Shown here: one piece after another, positions 17,801 through 26,637 of the stretch
Numbering within the stretch: the stretch's first letter is position 1
Layout: each line of letters begins with the position of its first letter
Assembly: GCF_023016285.1 (NCBI RefSeq)
Contig: NZ_CP095413.1
Span: 1,054,001-1,118,000, forward strand
DNA length: 64,000 nt
Direction of reading: 5' to 3'
From: Muricauda sp. SCSIO 64092
Lineage (GTDB): Bacteria > Bacteroidota > Bacteroidia > Flavobacteriales > Flavobacteriaceae
Translations under genes and position numbers: made by a program
The notes under the pieces: model-generated
Seen by the model: the letters and a program-made list of their open reading frames with translations, nothing else
Databases searched by the model: none
Told to the model about the DNA's origin: nothing

Positions 17801-19509
17801 TCGTTGCCCTCAACAACGCTATCACCATTCACCTGGATGGTCACCGTAGTACTGGGAGTGCCGTTCAATATGGTACCGCTGCCGTTAGTAATTGCTGCAT
17901 AGTCCGTGCCCGCGGTGGCCGTGCCGCCGCCCGTGTTCACTGTGAAGCCGATGTCTCCCACCGCATTGCCCCCGTCAACACTGACCGTGAACCCGAAGTT
18001 CGTCGTCCCGGCGTTGCCCTCCGCCAATGTCACATCACTGATGCTTATCGACTGGCTGTCGTCGTCCGTGAAGGAACTGTTCCCCACCGCCACCGAGATG
18101 CTCGCGTTGGCGCTCTGGTTGCTCAGGGTCACGCTGACAGCCTCGTCACCCTCAACCACCGTGTCCCCGGTGGTCGTCACGCTGACCGTCTGGCTCAGCA
18201 CCAATGTGTTCGCAGGGAAGGTCAGGGTGTTCCCCGTGCCGTCCTCGTTGCCACCGGAAATGAGGTAGTCCACCGTAATCGGGGAAACAGGGTCCGCCGC
18301 GTCTATGCTCACCGTGAAGTCTATCTGCGAGGGGCCCGCATCACCCTCCGGGACCGCGGCCGGACTGTCTATGCTGATATCAAAGGTGTCGTCGTCCGTG
18401 AAGGAGCTGTTCCCCACCGCCACCGAGATGCTCGCGTTGGCGCTCTGGTTGCTCAGGGTAACGCTGACCGCCTCGTCGCCCTCGACCACCGTGTCCCCGG
18501 TGGTCGTCACGCTGACCGTCTGGCTCAGCACCAATGTGTTCGCAGGGAAGGTCAGGGTGTTCCCCGTACCGTCCTCGTTGCCCCCGGAAATCAGGTAGTC
18601 CACCGTGATCGGGGAAACAGGGTCCGCCGCGTCTATGCTCACCGTGAAGTCTATCTGCGAGGGGCCAGCATCGCCCTCGGGGACCGCGGCCGGGCTGTCT
18701 ATGCTGATATCAAAGGTGTCGTCGTCCGTGAAGGAGCTGTTCCCCACCGCCACCGAGATGCTCGCGTTGGCGCTCTGGTTGCTCAGGGTAACGCTGACAG
18801 CCTCGTCACCCTCGACCACCGTGTCCCCGGTGGTCGTCACGCTGACCGTCTGGCTCAGCACCAATGTGTTCGCAGGGAAGGTCAGGGTGTTCCCGGTGCC
18901 GTCCTCGTTGCCCCCGGAAATGAGGTAGTCCACCGTGATCGGGGAAACAGGGTCCGCCGCGTCTATGCTCACCGTAAAGTCTATCTGCGAGGGGCCAGCA
19001 TCGCCCTCCGGGACCGCAGCCGGGCTGTCTATGCTGATATCAAAGGTGTCGTCGTCCGTGAAGGAGCTGTTCCCCACCGCCACCGAGATGCTCGCGTTGG
19101 CGCTCTGGTTGCTCAGGGTCACGCTGACCGCCTCGTCGCCCTCGACCACCGTGTCCCCGGTGGTCGTCACGCTGACCGTCTGGCTCAGCACCAATGTGTT
19201 CGCAGGGAAGGTCAGGGTGTTCCCCGTGCCGTCCTCGTTGCCCCCGGAAATGAGGTAGTCCACCGTGATCGGGGAAACAGGGTCCGCCGCGTCTATGCTC
19301 ACCGTAAAGTCTATCTGCGAGGGGCCAGCATCGCCCTCCGGGACCGCGGCCGGGCTGTCTATGCTGATATTAGATTGTCCTAATCCGAAAAAGCACGCAA
19401 ACAAAAAGAGTATAAAAACAAGTCTTTGTAAAGAGGTGCTTTTTAAAGTGAAATAAAGAATCCCTAAGTAGGATTTTATTTGTTCTGTTAGATTATGGAC
19501 TAAAACCAC
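14878..19509 (-). CDS. Giant Calx-beta adhesin with type B T9SS C-terminal domain
   Basis: A 1543-aa secreted protein. Order: signal segment to about residue 45; four identical 110-aa Calx-beta-like repeats (about 46-485, each with DTVVEGDEAVSVTLSN); further Calx-beta units to about 890; Ig-like beta domains; an acidic calcium-binding thrombospondin-3-like block (for example DADFDGLDDD and DTDGDGIEDG) near 1195-1295; a DUF11-type beta domain; and a C-terminal gliding-motility/CHU_C domain starting LFSPNGDGINDTL and ending with KGTYFYVLDLG. That last domain is a type B sorting signal read by the T9SS. Probable role: surface adhesin in gliding or attachment, stabilised by Ca2+. The first codon is GTG at 19509; no Met exists before the signal helix, so the true start is uncertain. 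It leads the adhesin, PorP/SprF, OmpA operon. Confidence 0.88.
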   Translation of the reverse strand: MVLVHNLTEQIKSYLGILYFTLKSTSLQRLVFILFLFACFFGLGQSNISIDSPAAVPEGDAGPSQIDFTVSIDAADPVSPITVDYLISGGNEDGTGNTLTFPANTLVLSQTVSVTTTGDTVVEGDEAVSVTLSNQSANASISVAVGNSSFTDDDTFDISIDSPAAVPEGDAGPSQIDFTVSIDAADPVSPITVDYLISGGNEDGTGNTLTFPANTLVLSQTVSVTTTGDTVVEGDEAVSVTLSNQSANASISVAVGNSSFTDDDTFDISIDSPAAVPEGDAGPSQIDFTVSIDAADPVSPITVDYLISGGNEDGTGNTLTFPANTLVLSQTVSVTTTGDTVVEGDEAVSVTLSNQSANASISVAVGNSSFTDDDTFDISIDSPAAVPEGDAGPSQIDFTVSIDAADPVSPITVDYLISGGNEDGTGNTLTFPANTLVLSQTVSVTTTGDTVVEGDEAVSVTLSNQSANASISVAVGNSSFTDDDSQSISISDVTLAEGNAGTTNFGFTVSVDGGNAVGDIGFTVNTGGGTATAGTDYAAITNGSGTILNGTPSTTVTIQVNGDSVVEGNETFNVTLSGVTNGTIGDGVGVGTITNDDNAGLTIIQSLGSTTTSESGTSDTFTVALTAQPLTNVRLSVVSLDTGEGTVTPALLTFTNGNWNVPQTVTVTGEDDDVVDGTEGYTVRVRVLDGTSDDAYDLVPDGLVAATNLDDDMPGVRVDNTSGNTTEIGGSVTFTFTLDASPTDNVVIPLTGYDGTEGNGPSQVVLTPTNWETGVEIIVMGEDDLIDDGDIAYTINTGDVTSTDAAYDALTGADVPDLQIVNEDNDQAVVSISDAAIEEDSASGELNIPVILDIEKPGGFSVPYTLLDGSATGGVDYDNTGGSIVFLGNSGETQLIVVPIIDDNALENSETFTVQLGTPSDGVLLSDGGTATGTILDDDNCLPSPILDTAQPTNFCDMLAVDLNDYIIGPPPPDAELIWSTNPDQTLSSAYRPSRVSFPGTFYGFYLDRDDSCFSPTVEVTLVINTTPSILSTAGGILCGRGELTLTATASLGAVINWFDSPTSTTILGSGGSFTTPTLTSTTSFYVEATENGCPSPRTEVIATVNIQPSPGTPTDTTACSQVGPGGTTILDLDTTLTGADPGFWAVGTDPSNGSISINADNTVDFSGLPEGSYVFVYTTNGAQAPCTNESVEVTVNVIDCLLDADFDGLDDDVEIDLGTDPNNPDTDGDGIEDGQEVNVDATDPLDDCDSVGGTPLGDSDCDMDGLTNAEEIDLGTNPFDADSDDDGLTDGEEVLVEDDPTTDAVPERASDPLDDCDPFLTADCSAEPIDILVEKSVDSPEPLIGDIINFTITATNLSMERGIDIVVLDLIDGDSGFEIVSTNAESGIYDSTTGLWTIPELLGEASTNLFISVRVAQLGRLGNTASLISSIPIDGDNSNNSATVEINSSQSECVDQGTLCNLFSPNGDGINDTLILVGHQNFPNNNLQIFDRYGNLVYEEQAYDSTWDGTGDNGDLPKGTYFYVLDLGDGSDATKGWIQIIK
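18061..19380 (-). repeat. Four tandem 330-bp repeats in the adhesin gene
   Basis: Units begin at 18061, 18391, 18721 and 19051 and repeat with an exact 330-bp period. They encode identical 110-aa Calx-beta modules. The few differences I could see are at third codon positions (for example GAA/GAG and GTC/GTA) and are silent. The tract is clearly richer in G and C than the rest of the gene. Confidence 0.93.
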
Positions 19510-19629
19510 GCTTTCGTTTTCTGCATTTGGGGAAAGCCAATATTACTAAAATCCAAAGGATTGCACCAACATAAAAGATTAAATCCAAGTTTCCTTGGAT
19601 AAACTGTCCAATTGCCAAACAATATGGAT

Positions 19630-20514
19630 TTAGCCCAATTGTGCAGAACTGGTTTCCATAGTGGAATCTATCTTTCTCACCAGTCCCTGAAGCACTTTTC
19701 CCGGGCCTACTTCCACAAAACTTTTAGCGCCATCCGCAACCATATTTTGAACACTTTGCGTCCATTTCACGGGGGCCGTTAATTGGGCAATAAGGTTTTC
19801 CTTTATTTCTTTGGACACGGTAACTCCCTTTGTGGTCACATTTTGATAAACGGGACAGTTGGGTTCGTGAAAATTGGTGTTATCGATGGCAGTGGCCAAT
19901 TCCTCCCGCGCAGGTTCCATCAATGGGGAATGGAATGCACCTCCAACGGGAAGTACCAACGCCCTTCTGGCACCGGCCTCCTTCAGTTTTTCGCAGGCCA
20001 CATCAATGGCGGCCACTTCGCCGGAAATCACCAACTGACCAGGACAGTTGTAATTGGCGGGGACAACAATTCCGTCTACGCCATTGCATATTTCTTCGAC
20101 AATTTTATCCTCCAATCCTAAAACGGCGGCCATGGTACTGGGTTGCAGTTCACATGCTTTTTGCATGGCCTGTGCCCGCTGTGAGACCAATTTTAGACCG
20201 TCCTCAAAATTTAAGGTTCCATTGGCGACCAGGGCGGAAAATTCCCCTAACGAATGTCCTGCAACCATATCGGGTTGAAACGCATCCCCCAATACCTTAC
20301 TCAATATCACGGAGTGCAGGAATATGGCGGGTTGTGTTACTTTGGTCTGTTTTAGGTCTTCCGCAGTGCCCTCAAACATAATATCCGTAATGGAAAATCC
20401 TAAGATTTCGTTGGCCCGTTCGAATAATTCTTGGGCCTGTGGATGACCTTCGTACAAATCCAATCCCATTCCTACAAACTGGGCACCTTGACCTGGAAAA
20501 ACATATGCGTTCAT
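19630..20514 (-). CDS. fabD: Malonyl-CoA:ACP transacylase
   Basis: About 294 aa starting at ATG 20514 (an upstream in-frame start at 20532 would add six residues, but the family begins with AYVFPGQGAQ). Transfers malonyl from CoA to acyl carrier protein at the start of fatty-acid elongation, in the cytosol. GHSLGEFSA carries the nucleophilic Ser (residue 88 from this start), and GGAFHSPLM carries the catalytic His. Gln of the GQGAQ motif forms the oxyanion hole. Length is normal. It is followed by nothing in its direction until the spacer before the adhesin gene. Confidence 0.95.
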   Translation of the reverse strand: MNAYVFPGQGAQFVGMGLDLYEGHPQAQELFERANEILGFSITDIMFEGTAEDLKQTKVTQPAIFLHSVILSKVLGDAFQPDMVAGHSLGEFSALVANGTLNFEDGLKLVSQRAQAMQKACELQPSTMAAVLGLEDKIVEEICNGVDGIVVPANYNCPGQLVISGEVAAIDVACEKLKEAGARRALVLPVGGAFHSPLMEPAREELATAIDNTNFHEPNCPVYQNVTTKGVTVSKEIKENLIAQLTAPVKWTQSVQNMVADGAKSFVEVGPGKVLQGLVRKIDSTMETSSAQLG

Positions 20515-20571
20515 GATACTTATTTTTGGCAAAAATAGAAAAAGGTACTGATTGCCATCGACCTTAAAACA

Positions 20572-21081
20572 TTATTTGAACCAGCTGCTGTATTTTACGT
20601 AGTTGTTGGCAATACGGTCAATTTCCCCAGCACTTAATTCTGGACTTACATCCTTGAGTTTTTTCGCAGGCATTCCGGCATAAATGGTTCCGGAGGGGAC
20701 ATGGGTTCCCTGGGTAACCACCGCTCCCGCGGCTATTATGGAATTGCTTTCCACAACACAGTCGTCCATCACAATGGCCCCCATACCAATGAGCACATTG
20801 TCATGAAGGGTACAACCATGTACAATTGCGTTATGGCCAATGGATACGTTGTTCCCAATGGTTGTTGGAAACTTTTGATAGGTACAATGAATTACGGCAC
20901 CATCCTGAACATTGACCTTGTCTCCCATTTTGATAAAGTGCACATCACCCCGAAGCACTGCATTGAACCATATACTGCATTGATTTCCCATAGTGACTTC
21001 ACCAACAATAGTGGCATTTTCGGCTACAAAGCAATCCTTTCCCAGTTGTGGTGCTTTTCCATTTACTGATCGAACTATCAT
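20572..21081 (-). CDS. Gamma-carbonic anhydrase-like hexapeptide-repeat protein
   Basis: A 169-aa left-handed beta-helix protein of the PaaY/YrdA/gamma-CA group. Hexapeptide turns occur throughout from residue 20 to 140. The presumed zinc ligands are present: His in VIHCTYQ, and two His in GHNAIVHG. The two glutamates of the archaeal Cam enzyme are not obviously present, as in most bacterial homologues, so real carbonic anhydrase activity is uncertain. It lies 39 bases upstream of fabD and 30 bases downstream of the response regulator, same strand, so co-transcription is possible. Confidence 0.85.
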   Translation of the reverse strand: MIVRSVNGKAPQLGKDCFVAENATIVGEVTMGNQCSIWFNAVLRGDVHFIKMGDKVNVQDGAVIHCTYQKFPTTIGNNVSIGHNAIVHGCTLHDNVLIGMGAIVMDDCVVESNSIIAAGAVVTQGTHVPSGTIYAGMPAKKLKDVSPELSAGEIDRIANNYVKYSSWFK

Positions 21082-21111
21082 TATATTTTAATTTAAAAAT
21101 AGGGGACCAAT

Positions 21112-21846
21112 CTACTGAAAATGCGAAAGCAAATTGGCCTTTTTAGTGGCCGAAACGGAAAGTTCTTTACCAATGGACAGTACAACGCTCCCTCCCTTGC
21201 CCTTTTTGTATGTAATGATTTCATTAAGGTTGACCAAATACGATTTATGGATACGAACAAAGGGAAAGTCCGAAAGGGCCTCTTCAAAATATTTTAAGGT
21301 CTTGCTCACCACAATCCTTTTGTCCTTTACATAGATTTCCGTGTAATTGTCATCTGCTTTGCAGTAATAAATATCCGAGACTTCCAAAACACGAAACCCG
21401 TCCTGTTGGGGAATGGTAATCTTACCTTCGGTTTTTGCAAAGTTTGATTTCAAGACCTTGCCCTCCAAGGCATTTTCCTTCTTTTTTATATTTTCCACGT
21501 ATTCCACCCCTTTGATCAATTCATCAATATTTATGGGCTTCATTAAATAATACGCCGCATGGTGGTTTAGGGCGTCCATGGCGTAATGGTTGTAAGCGGT
21601 TACAAATATGGTCTCAAAAGTTCTATTGGGAACTTGTTCCAATAAATCAAAGGCATTTCCAAAGGGCATTTCCACATCCAGAAATATGAGATCCAATGCA
21701 TGCCTTTCTATCAGTTCCAAACCTTCTTTAATCGCTGCGGCTTCTCCGACCAAAACCACATTGGGGCAGTATTTCCCTAGATAGTTCCTTAGGATTTCCC
21801 TACTACTTGCTTCGTCCTCAACAATAATGGCTTTTAATTTCATCAA
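21112..21846 (-). CDS. LytTR-family response regulator
   Basis: A 244-aa protein: receiver domain (1-120, acidic pocket Glu10/Asp11, phospho-acceptor Asp57 in LIFLDVEMP, Lys near 103 in YYLMKP) followed by a LytTR DNA-binding domain (about 140-240, with YCKADDNYTEIY and FVRIHKSYLVN). Its gene overlaps the histidine kinase gene by four bases, so the two form a two-component pair. The target genes are not evident; LytTR regulators often act on direct repeats upstream of their target, and none was clear near here. Confidence 0.93.
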   Translation of the reverse strand: MMKLKAIIVEDEASSREILRNYLGKYCPNVVLVGEAAAIKEGLELIERHALDLIFLDVEMPFGNAFDLLEQVPNRTFETIFVTAYNHYAMDALNHHAAYYLMKPINIDELIKGVEYVENIKKKENALEGKVLKSNFAKTEGKITIPQQDGFRVLEVSDIYYCKADDNYTEIYVKDKRIVVSKTLKYFEEALSDFPFVRIHKSYLVNLNEIITYKKGKGGSVVLSIGKELSVSATKKANLLSHFQ

Positions 21847-24044
21847 TCCTTTTTAAGTTTTACGACCACTTTGGTGCCTGTTTTATCCAAGGTTAAATCT
21901 GAAATGGAGACACTCACCTTATTACTGTACATTTCATTCAAAATTCCTATCCGTTTTGTGATATTGCCCATGCCCTTGGACTTCTGCTTTCTTTGATTCT
22001 GGGTTTTTAATTCCGCGGACTTCTTTCTTCCAATTCCATCATCGGTTATGGTAATGGTCAAAAGTGACCCACTGGGCTGATTGACAGTGATATTCAGAAA
22101 CCCTTTATCCTTCTTGTACCGCAAACCGTGCCAAATGGCATTCTCCACATAGGGCTGAATGAGCATTGGGGGAATCTCAAACTCCTCTATCCTAATATCA
22201 TCATCCACATCTATCCTGTAATCGAACTTTTCGGTAAAGCGGGAGTGTTCCAACTTCACATATAGCTTTAAAAGTTCCAGTTCCTTTGAAAAGGGGATGA
22301 AATCCTCTTCTGAATTTTCAAGTACGGTTCGCATCAGCACTGAAAATTCGCTTAAAAATCGGTTTGCACTCCGTTCATCATTTTTCGCAATGTAATTGTT
22401 CACAGAATTTAGCGCATTAAAAATAAAATGGGGATTCATTTGGGAACGCAACGATTTTAATGCCAATAGATTATTGGTGAGTTTTTGTTGTTTGTTGGTT
22501 CGATAAAAGAAGAAAACGGTCAATGCCAATAAAAGCATCGCAAAAATCAACGAATAGATGAGCCATGTTTGCCATTTTGTCCTGGTCTCAAAAAGCTGTT
22601 GCTCCGTTAAGGCCAAATTATATTTGCTTTGGGAGAGTTCCCGTTCTTGTTCCAAACTCGAAATTCGGTTCTGCTTGGTGGCAATTTCCCGATTTAATCG
22701 TGCCAGTCGACTAATTTCCTGCTCTTTACGAACATAAAGGGTATCCACCAATGTCACGTAATCCTGATAGGTCTCAAATGCTTTTGAAAAATCGCCCTTG
22801 TATTCATATACTTCCGATAATTTCCGAGTAGCTTCCTTTTGTATCAATAGGTCGTCCTCACTATCCGCTTCCACAATACTTTTTTGAAGATAAGGAATGG
22901 CCTCGTTCAATCTGTTTTGGGCAACATAGGCCCTTCCTATTTTGTAGTTTATACGTTGGGAGGTAATGGTGTCCTCCACCGCAATCCCCTTGTCCCTGAC
23001 AACAGCCTCATCTCCCAGTTTATTGAGTTCATTAAGACTGCTCTTCCGTTGCTTGATTTCATCGGAGTACCTATTGGCCCTATTGTAAAAATCGGCCACC
23101 TTCTCACTTTCCTGAATGGCACGCTTGGGGCTCTCTTTTTTGGAAAGCTCCAATGAACTGTCAAAATATCCCTCCGCCTCGATCCTTCGGTCGGCCAAGG
23201 CATAGGTTTCCGCTATTTTTGAGGTCAAATCCGTAACCTTTGGGGTAACCTGATTTTTTTTGGCTATCCGTAGTCCTTCTTCATAGTATTCCAGGGCCAG
23301 GTCCATTTCACCCATCCCCTTTTTTGTATCGCCCAAAAACTCATAAAGGTTTATTCTTTGGTACGGGACCAACTTTTTTTTGTCCAACAATTCCTTCAAC
23401 TCCCTTTCTGCATCGGGATATTGTTTGTCCAACAACAGTGCTTCCCCCAATAACAATTGGGTCTTTATCGTTTTATTGGCCGTAAGGGCATCCTCAAAAT
23501 TGCCAATGGCCAAATCAAACTGCTGGTGGTACAAATAGATTTCCCCAAGATTGGTCAATGATCGCGCCAAAAGCCGTTTATTTGGATTCTTCCCTAGCAC
23601 TGAAATTGATTGTGCAATGAAATCAATGCTTTTCTCAATATCATTTTTCTTGTGGTAGTTGGCAGAATCCAGTAATTGCTGGTGCGAAGCATCCCTTGAG
23701 GTCCTTCCTTTTTGTACTGGACCCTGATAGTTTTCCACGACCAAACGGATATCTTCATTTGAGGTTATTCGATGTATGACCATTTCAAAATCGGGGCTCT
23801 GAAAAATCAATTGATCCCCTATTTGGGCCTTAATGACAAACTCCCCCAGCCCGTCCGTTCTGGTATACGCCCCGCCGTCCGTAAGTACCTCTACACCAGA
23901 AATGGGGGCATAGGTCTTTTCCTCCACTACTGAGCCCCTAAGCACAATTCCCCTGGATTGATTGGGATTTTGCGCCTTTAAAACTGGTAGCAGCACAACC
24001 ATTAAAAAACAAAAGACCACAATATGAAGTCCCTTCACCTTCAT
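21843..24044 (-). CDS. LytS-type histidine kinase with TPR sensor region
   Basis: A 733-aa protein. Signal peptide (1-24); a carboxypeptidase-regulatory-like beta domain (about 33-105, with PISGVEVLTDGGAYTRTDG); TPR repeats (about 120-430); a coiled coil (about 440-485); one transmembrane helix (about 494-515); His_kinase domain with His539 in QMNPHFIFNALNS; and an HATPase domain with the DDGIGRKKS ATP-lid motif. The TPR region therefore lies in the periplasm, where it may sense a protein or glycan. Partner of the overlapping LytTR regulator. The leading beta domain is an addition to the common Bacteroidota TPR kinase layout. Confidence 0.92.
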   Translation of the reverse strand: MKVKGLHIVVFCFLMVVLLPVLKAQNPNQSRGIVLRGSVVEEKTYAPISGVEVLTDGGAYTRTDGLGEFVIKAQIGDQLIFQSPDFEMVIHRITSNEDIRLVVENYQGPVQKGRTSRDASHQQLLDSANYHKKNDIEKSIDFIAQSISVLGKNPNKRLLARSLTNLGEIYLYHQQFDLAIGNFEDALTANKTIKTQLLLGEALLLDKQYPDAERELKELLDKKKLVPYQRINLYEFLGDTKKGMGEMDLALEYYEEGLRIAKKNQVTPKVTDLTSKIAETYALADRRIEAEGYFDSSLELSKKESPKRAIQESEKVADFYNRANRYSDEIKQRKSSLNELNKLGDEAVVRDKGIAVEDTITSQRINYKIGRAYVAQNRLNEAIPYLQKSIVEADSEDDLLIQKEATRKLSEVYEYKGDFSKAFETYQDYVTLVDTLYVRKEQEISRLARLNREIATKQNRISSLEQERELSQSKYNLALTEQQLFETRTKWQTWLIYSLIFAMLLLALTVFFFYRTNKQQKLTNNLLALKSLRSQMNPHFIFNALNSVNNYIAKNDERSANRFLSEFSVLMRTVLENSEEDFIPFSKELELLKLYVKLEHSRFTEKFDYRIDVDDDIRIEEFEIPPMLIQPYVENAIWHGLRYKKDKGFLNITVNQPSGSLLTITITDDGIGRKKSAELKTQNQRKQKSKGMGNITKRIGILNEMYSNKVSVSISDLTLDKTGTKVVVKLKKD

Positions 24045-24245
24045 AACGTAAACTTAGTTCTTTTACAAAGCATTAAAAAATGACTTCTCGGGGATATCGC
24101 CCTTTTTACCTAAAGATTTACAGGCTTTACTCAGTATCGTTTTCACTTTACGAAGTGATATCCATCATTCACTCATTCTTGATTTTTTATCAAAAAGCTT
24201 GGTTATAGTTTGGCCCCAAAATCTTATGGATAAAAGCAAATCGTT

Positions 24246-25424
24246 ATGGAAAAATTAAGGAACATACTAGCGGCTACACTATTCATTGCGGTAGTGGGAA
24301 ACTGTTTTACCAGTGAGGTAAGCGCATCAAATTTTTCGAAAAAACAACGCGTGGTTGAACCTATGGATCGTGGTGATCGGAAACCTGCGAAGCAATTTGT
24401 GAAAATCGCCCTTTTATTGGATACCAGTAACAGTATGGATGGGTTGATCAATCAGGCCAAGGCACAGCTCTGGGACATTGTGAATGAATTCACTTATGCA
24501 AAATGTGGCAATCATACCAGGCCCGAACTCCAAATTGCGTTGTACGAATACGGGAATGACGACCTTTCCTCTGCAGAGGGGTATATAAGACAGGTGCTGG
24601 GGTTCAGCAGCGATTTGGACGAAATCTCCGAAAAGCTTTTTTCCCTCTCCACCAATGGCGGTGAGGAATACTGTGGTACGGTCATCCACACCTCCCTTAA
24701 ACAATTGGACTGGGGTAAAAACCCCGATGATCTAAAACTGATTTTTATTGCCGGGAACGAACCTTTCACCCAAGGAAAACTGAATTATCGCAATGCTACC
24801 TCCCAGGCCAAGGAGAAGGATGTGGTAGTGAACACCATTTTTTGTGGAAACTATGAACAGGGCATTTCAACCCATTGGAAAGATGGCGCCGTCCGTACAG
24901 GAGGTGATTATATGGCCATTGATCATAATCAGGAAATCGTCCATATTGCCACACCTTATGATGATATTATTATTCGGTTGAACAAAAAGCTTAACGGAAC
25001 CTATATCGCATATGGAAGTATGGGCGCATCAAAGATCATGGCCCAGGAGGTACAGGATTCCAATGCCTATGAGATGGAGGAGTCGGTTGCCGTAAAAAGG
25101 GCCGTAAGCAAAAGTTCCAGATTCTACAAAAATTCCAATTGGGACCTGGTCGATGCCCTTGAAGATGACGAACAGGCCCTTGATAAGCTGGAAACCAAAG
25201 CATTACCAAAGGAACTTCAGGGTAAATCGAAAAAGGAAATCAAGGAGTTTTTGGAAGGTAAACAGGTAGAACGCACCAAAATCCAAAAGGAAATTCAAGA
25301 GATCAATGCAAAAAGGGAAGCTTATATTGCAGAACAGCAAAAGGGCCAAAGGGGTGAACTGGAAAATGCCATGGTAAAGGCCATTAAGAAGCAAGCTGCG
25401 AAAAAGAACTATACCTGGGAGTAA
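24246..25424 (+). CDS. Exported von Willebrand factor A domain protein
   Basis: A 392-aa protein with a signal peptide (about 1-28). The VWA domain (about 50-260) has the metal-ion-dependent adhesion site DTSNS (Asp59, Ser61, Ser63), a threonine-containing loop (CGTVIHTSL) and a later acidic loop. After it come a Lys/Glu-rich region predicted to be helical and coiled (about 295-375) and a short basic tail. Periplasmic VWA proteins bind protein partners through a metal ion; nothing shows the partner here. It diverges from the kinase gene with 201 bases between the starts, so a shared regulatory region is likely. Confidence 0.8.
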   Translation: MEKLRNILAATLFIAVVGNCFTSEVSASNFSKKQRVVEPMDRGDRKPAKQFVKIALLLDTSNSMDGLINQAKAQLWDIVNEFTYAKCGNHTRPELQIALYEYGNDDLSSAEGYIRQVLGFSSDLDEISEKLFSLSTNGGEEYCGTVIHTSLKQLDWGKNPDDLKLIFIAGNEPFTQGKLNYRNATSQAKEKDVVVNTIFCGNYEQGISTHWKDGAVRTGGDYMAIDHNQEIVHIATPYDDIIIRLNKKLNGTYIAYGSMGASKIMAQEVQDSNAYEMEESVAVKRAVSKSSRFYKNSNWDLVDALEDDEQALDKLETKALPKELQGKSKKEIKEFLEGKQVERTKIQKEIQEINAKREAYIAEQQKGQRGELENAMVKAIKKQAAKKNYTWE

Positions 25425-25441
25425 TTTTGGTTGGTGAATGT

Positions 25442-25507
25442 CATTTCGTCCCGTGTTCTAGGGAAGAAATCCGGAAAGGCTTCTTATACCCTTATGGAGG
25501 CGAAATG
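25442..25507. repeat. Small interspersed repeat-like element
   Basis: CATTTCG (25442-25448) and CGAAATG (25501-25507) are a perfect inverted pair around a segment containing GGGAAGAAATCC. Sequences of the type GTCATTTCG followed by GAAATC are a common intergenic repeat in Flavobacteriia. It sits in the short gap between two converging genes. Confidence 0.35.
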
Positions 25508-25516
25508 GTATTTCCA

Positions 25517-26518
25517 TTAGTAATTCGCGGCAGGACAGTAGCAGTCATACCTGTTCTCCGCCCGTTCACCCAAGTCATAACCTAAGGTGATTTGATGGAA
25601 GCCACCATTATCAAGACGGATATCCCCAGACTGATAACTGTAATTATAGGAAACCAAAAAACGGTTGATATTTACCCCAACTATGGGTGTAAACAATTGT
25701 AGACGTTGTTCCCCGAAACTTCCATTTTGTTGAAATTGTGCCCCATCAAAACTTCTTCTATAGGAAAGGCCTCCCCATAAAGTGGTGTTGGCATTCAAAT
25801 CCTTATACACCTTGGCATTGATATCAATGGTTCGCTCTCGGGTAAAATCCGTCATTTGAAATAATACCGAAGGTTCTATCCTAAGACTGCTTTTTCCAAA
25901 AACATATCCTGCGGAAATTAAATATCTTCTAAGGTTATCAAATTCGGCAGCGGTAAACAAATCCCGTCCGGTTCCCAATATATTGAGGATGGCCGCATGG
26001 GCATAAAACTCCAAATAGTTATAGGAGGCCCCCAAATCCACATTAAAGTAACTCACGGTATTTTTAACCCCTGATATGATCGGATCGGGAATCACCGAGC
26101 GAAATTCCGTTTCGTCCAAACTACTTAAGATTGCCACCGCACTTAATCCAAAGGACAATTGGTTCAACGTCCTGAAGTCCCCGGCCAACTGCAAATGGTG
26201 GGCGTATGTGGCCTTAAATCCGGTCTGGGAATGGAATCCATTGGAATCATTGAACAGGATACCCCCAACACCACTGCGTTCCCCTACCCTAAAATGGGCA
26301 TTAAATGTTTGTAAGTTAGGGGCGTTATCCACATCAAACCATTGTTGGCGGGCAGTAAGGCGAACCTTGCCCCCTTGCCCGATCCCCGCCATTGAAGGGT
26401 AGACCAAATAGTAATTATCCGCTAAATAATCGAAATATACAGGGATACCCTCCTGGGCTCGCAAAGTCCCACCAAGACATAGGGTGAGCAGTGATAATAT
26501 CAGTAATTTTTTCATCAA
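25517..26518 (-). CDS. PorP/SprF-family outer-membrane protein, orphan
   Basis: A 333-aa protein with signal peptide (1-21, ending RAQ) and family features: YLVYPSMAGIGQGGKVRL near the start, RQQWF, then beta-barrel strands up to a final aromatic-rich strand. It ends with Cys-Tyr-Cys-Pro, unusual for a barrel end. Unlike the gene at 13890 it has no adhesin or OmpA partner beside it, so its T9SS substrate must be encoded elsewhere. Confidence 0.85.
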   Translation of the reverse strand: MMKKLLILSLLTLCLGGTLRAQEGIPVYFDYLADNYYLVYPSMAGIGQGGKVRLTARQQWFDVDNAPNLQTFNAHFRVGERSGVGGILFNDSNGFHSQTGFKATYAHHLQLAGDFRTLNQLSFGLSAVAILSSLDETEFRSVIPDPIISGVKNTVSYFNVDLGASYNYLEFYAHAAILNILGTGRDLFTAAEFDNLRRYLISAGYVFGKSSLRIEPSVLFQMTDFTRERTIDINAKVYKDLNANTTLWGGLSYRRSFDGAQFQQNGSFGEQRLQLFTPIVGVNINRFLVSYNYSYQSGDIRLDNGGFHQITLGYDLGERAENRYDCYCPAANY

Positions 26519-26615
26519 GATATGGAGCTAAGAAAGCTGTATAGTGCTATCAAAACAAATACATAACGAAGCTTTTAAGATAATAGTATATATTTCAATC
26601 CCCATATTTCCTTTG

Positions 26616-26623
26616 TATTTTTG
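26616..26623 (+). promoter_or_regulatory. Possible Bacteroidota -7 promoter element
   Basis: TATTTTTG matches the Bacteroidota primary sigma factor -7 consensus TAnnTTTG and lies 14 bases before the ATG of the NifU-like gene. The -33 element upstream is weak, so this is tentative. Confidence 0.35.
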
Positions 26624-26637
26624 TAAAAATATCTGCT

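Noticed and set aside
18061..19380. Tandem repeats as a CRISPR array
   Set aside because: Units are 330 bp, contiguous and in frame with an adhesin; there are no short repeats with unique spacers and no cas genes.
17695..19383. 562-codon open frame on the plus strand opposite the adhesin gene
   Set aside because: It is the antisense shadow of the GC-rich 330-bp repeats: its own product is Arg/His/Val-rich and only repeats because the sense gene does. No start context or domain supports it.
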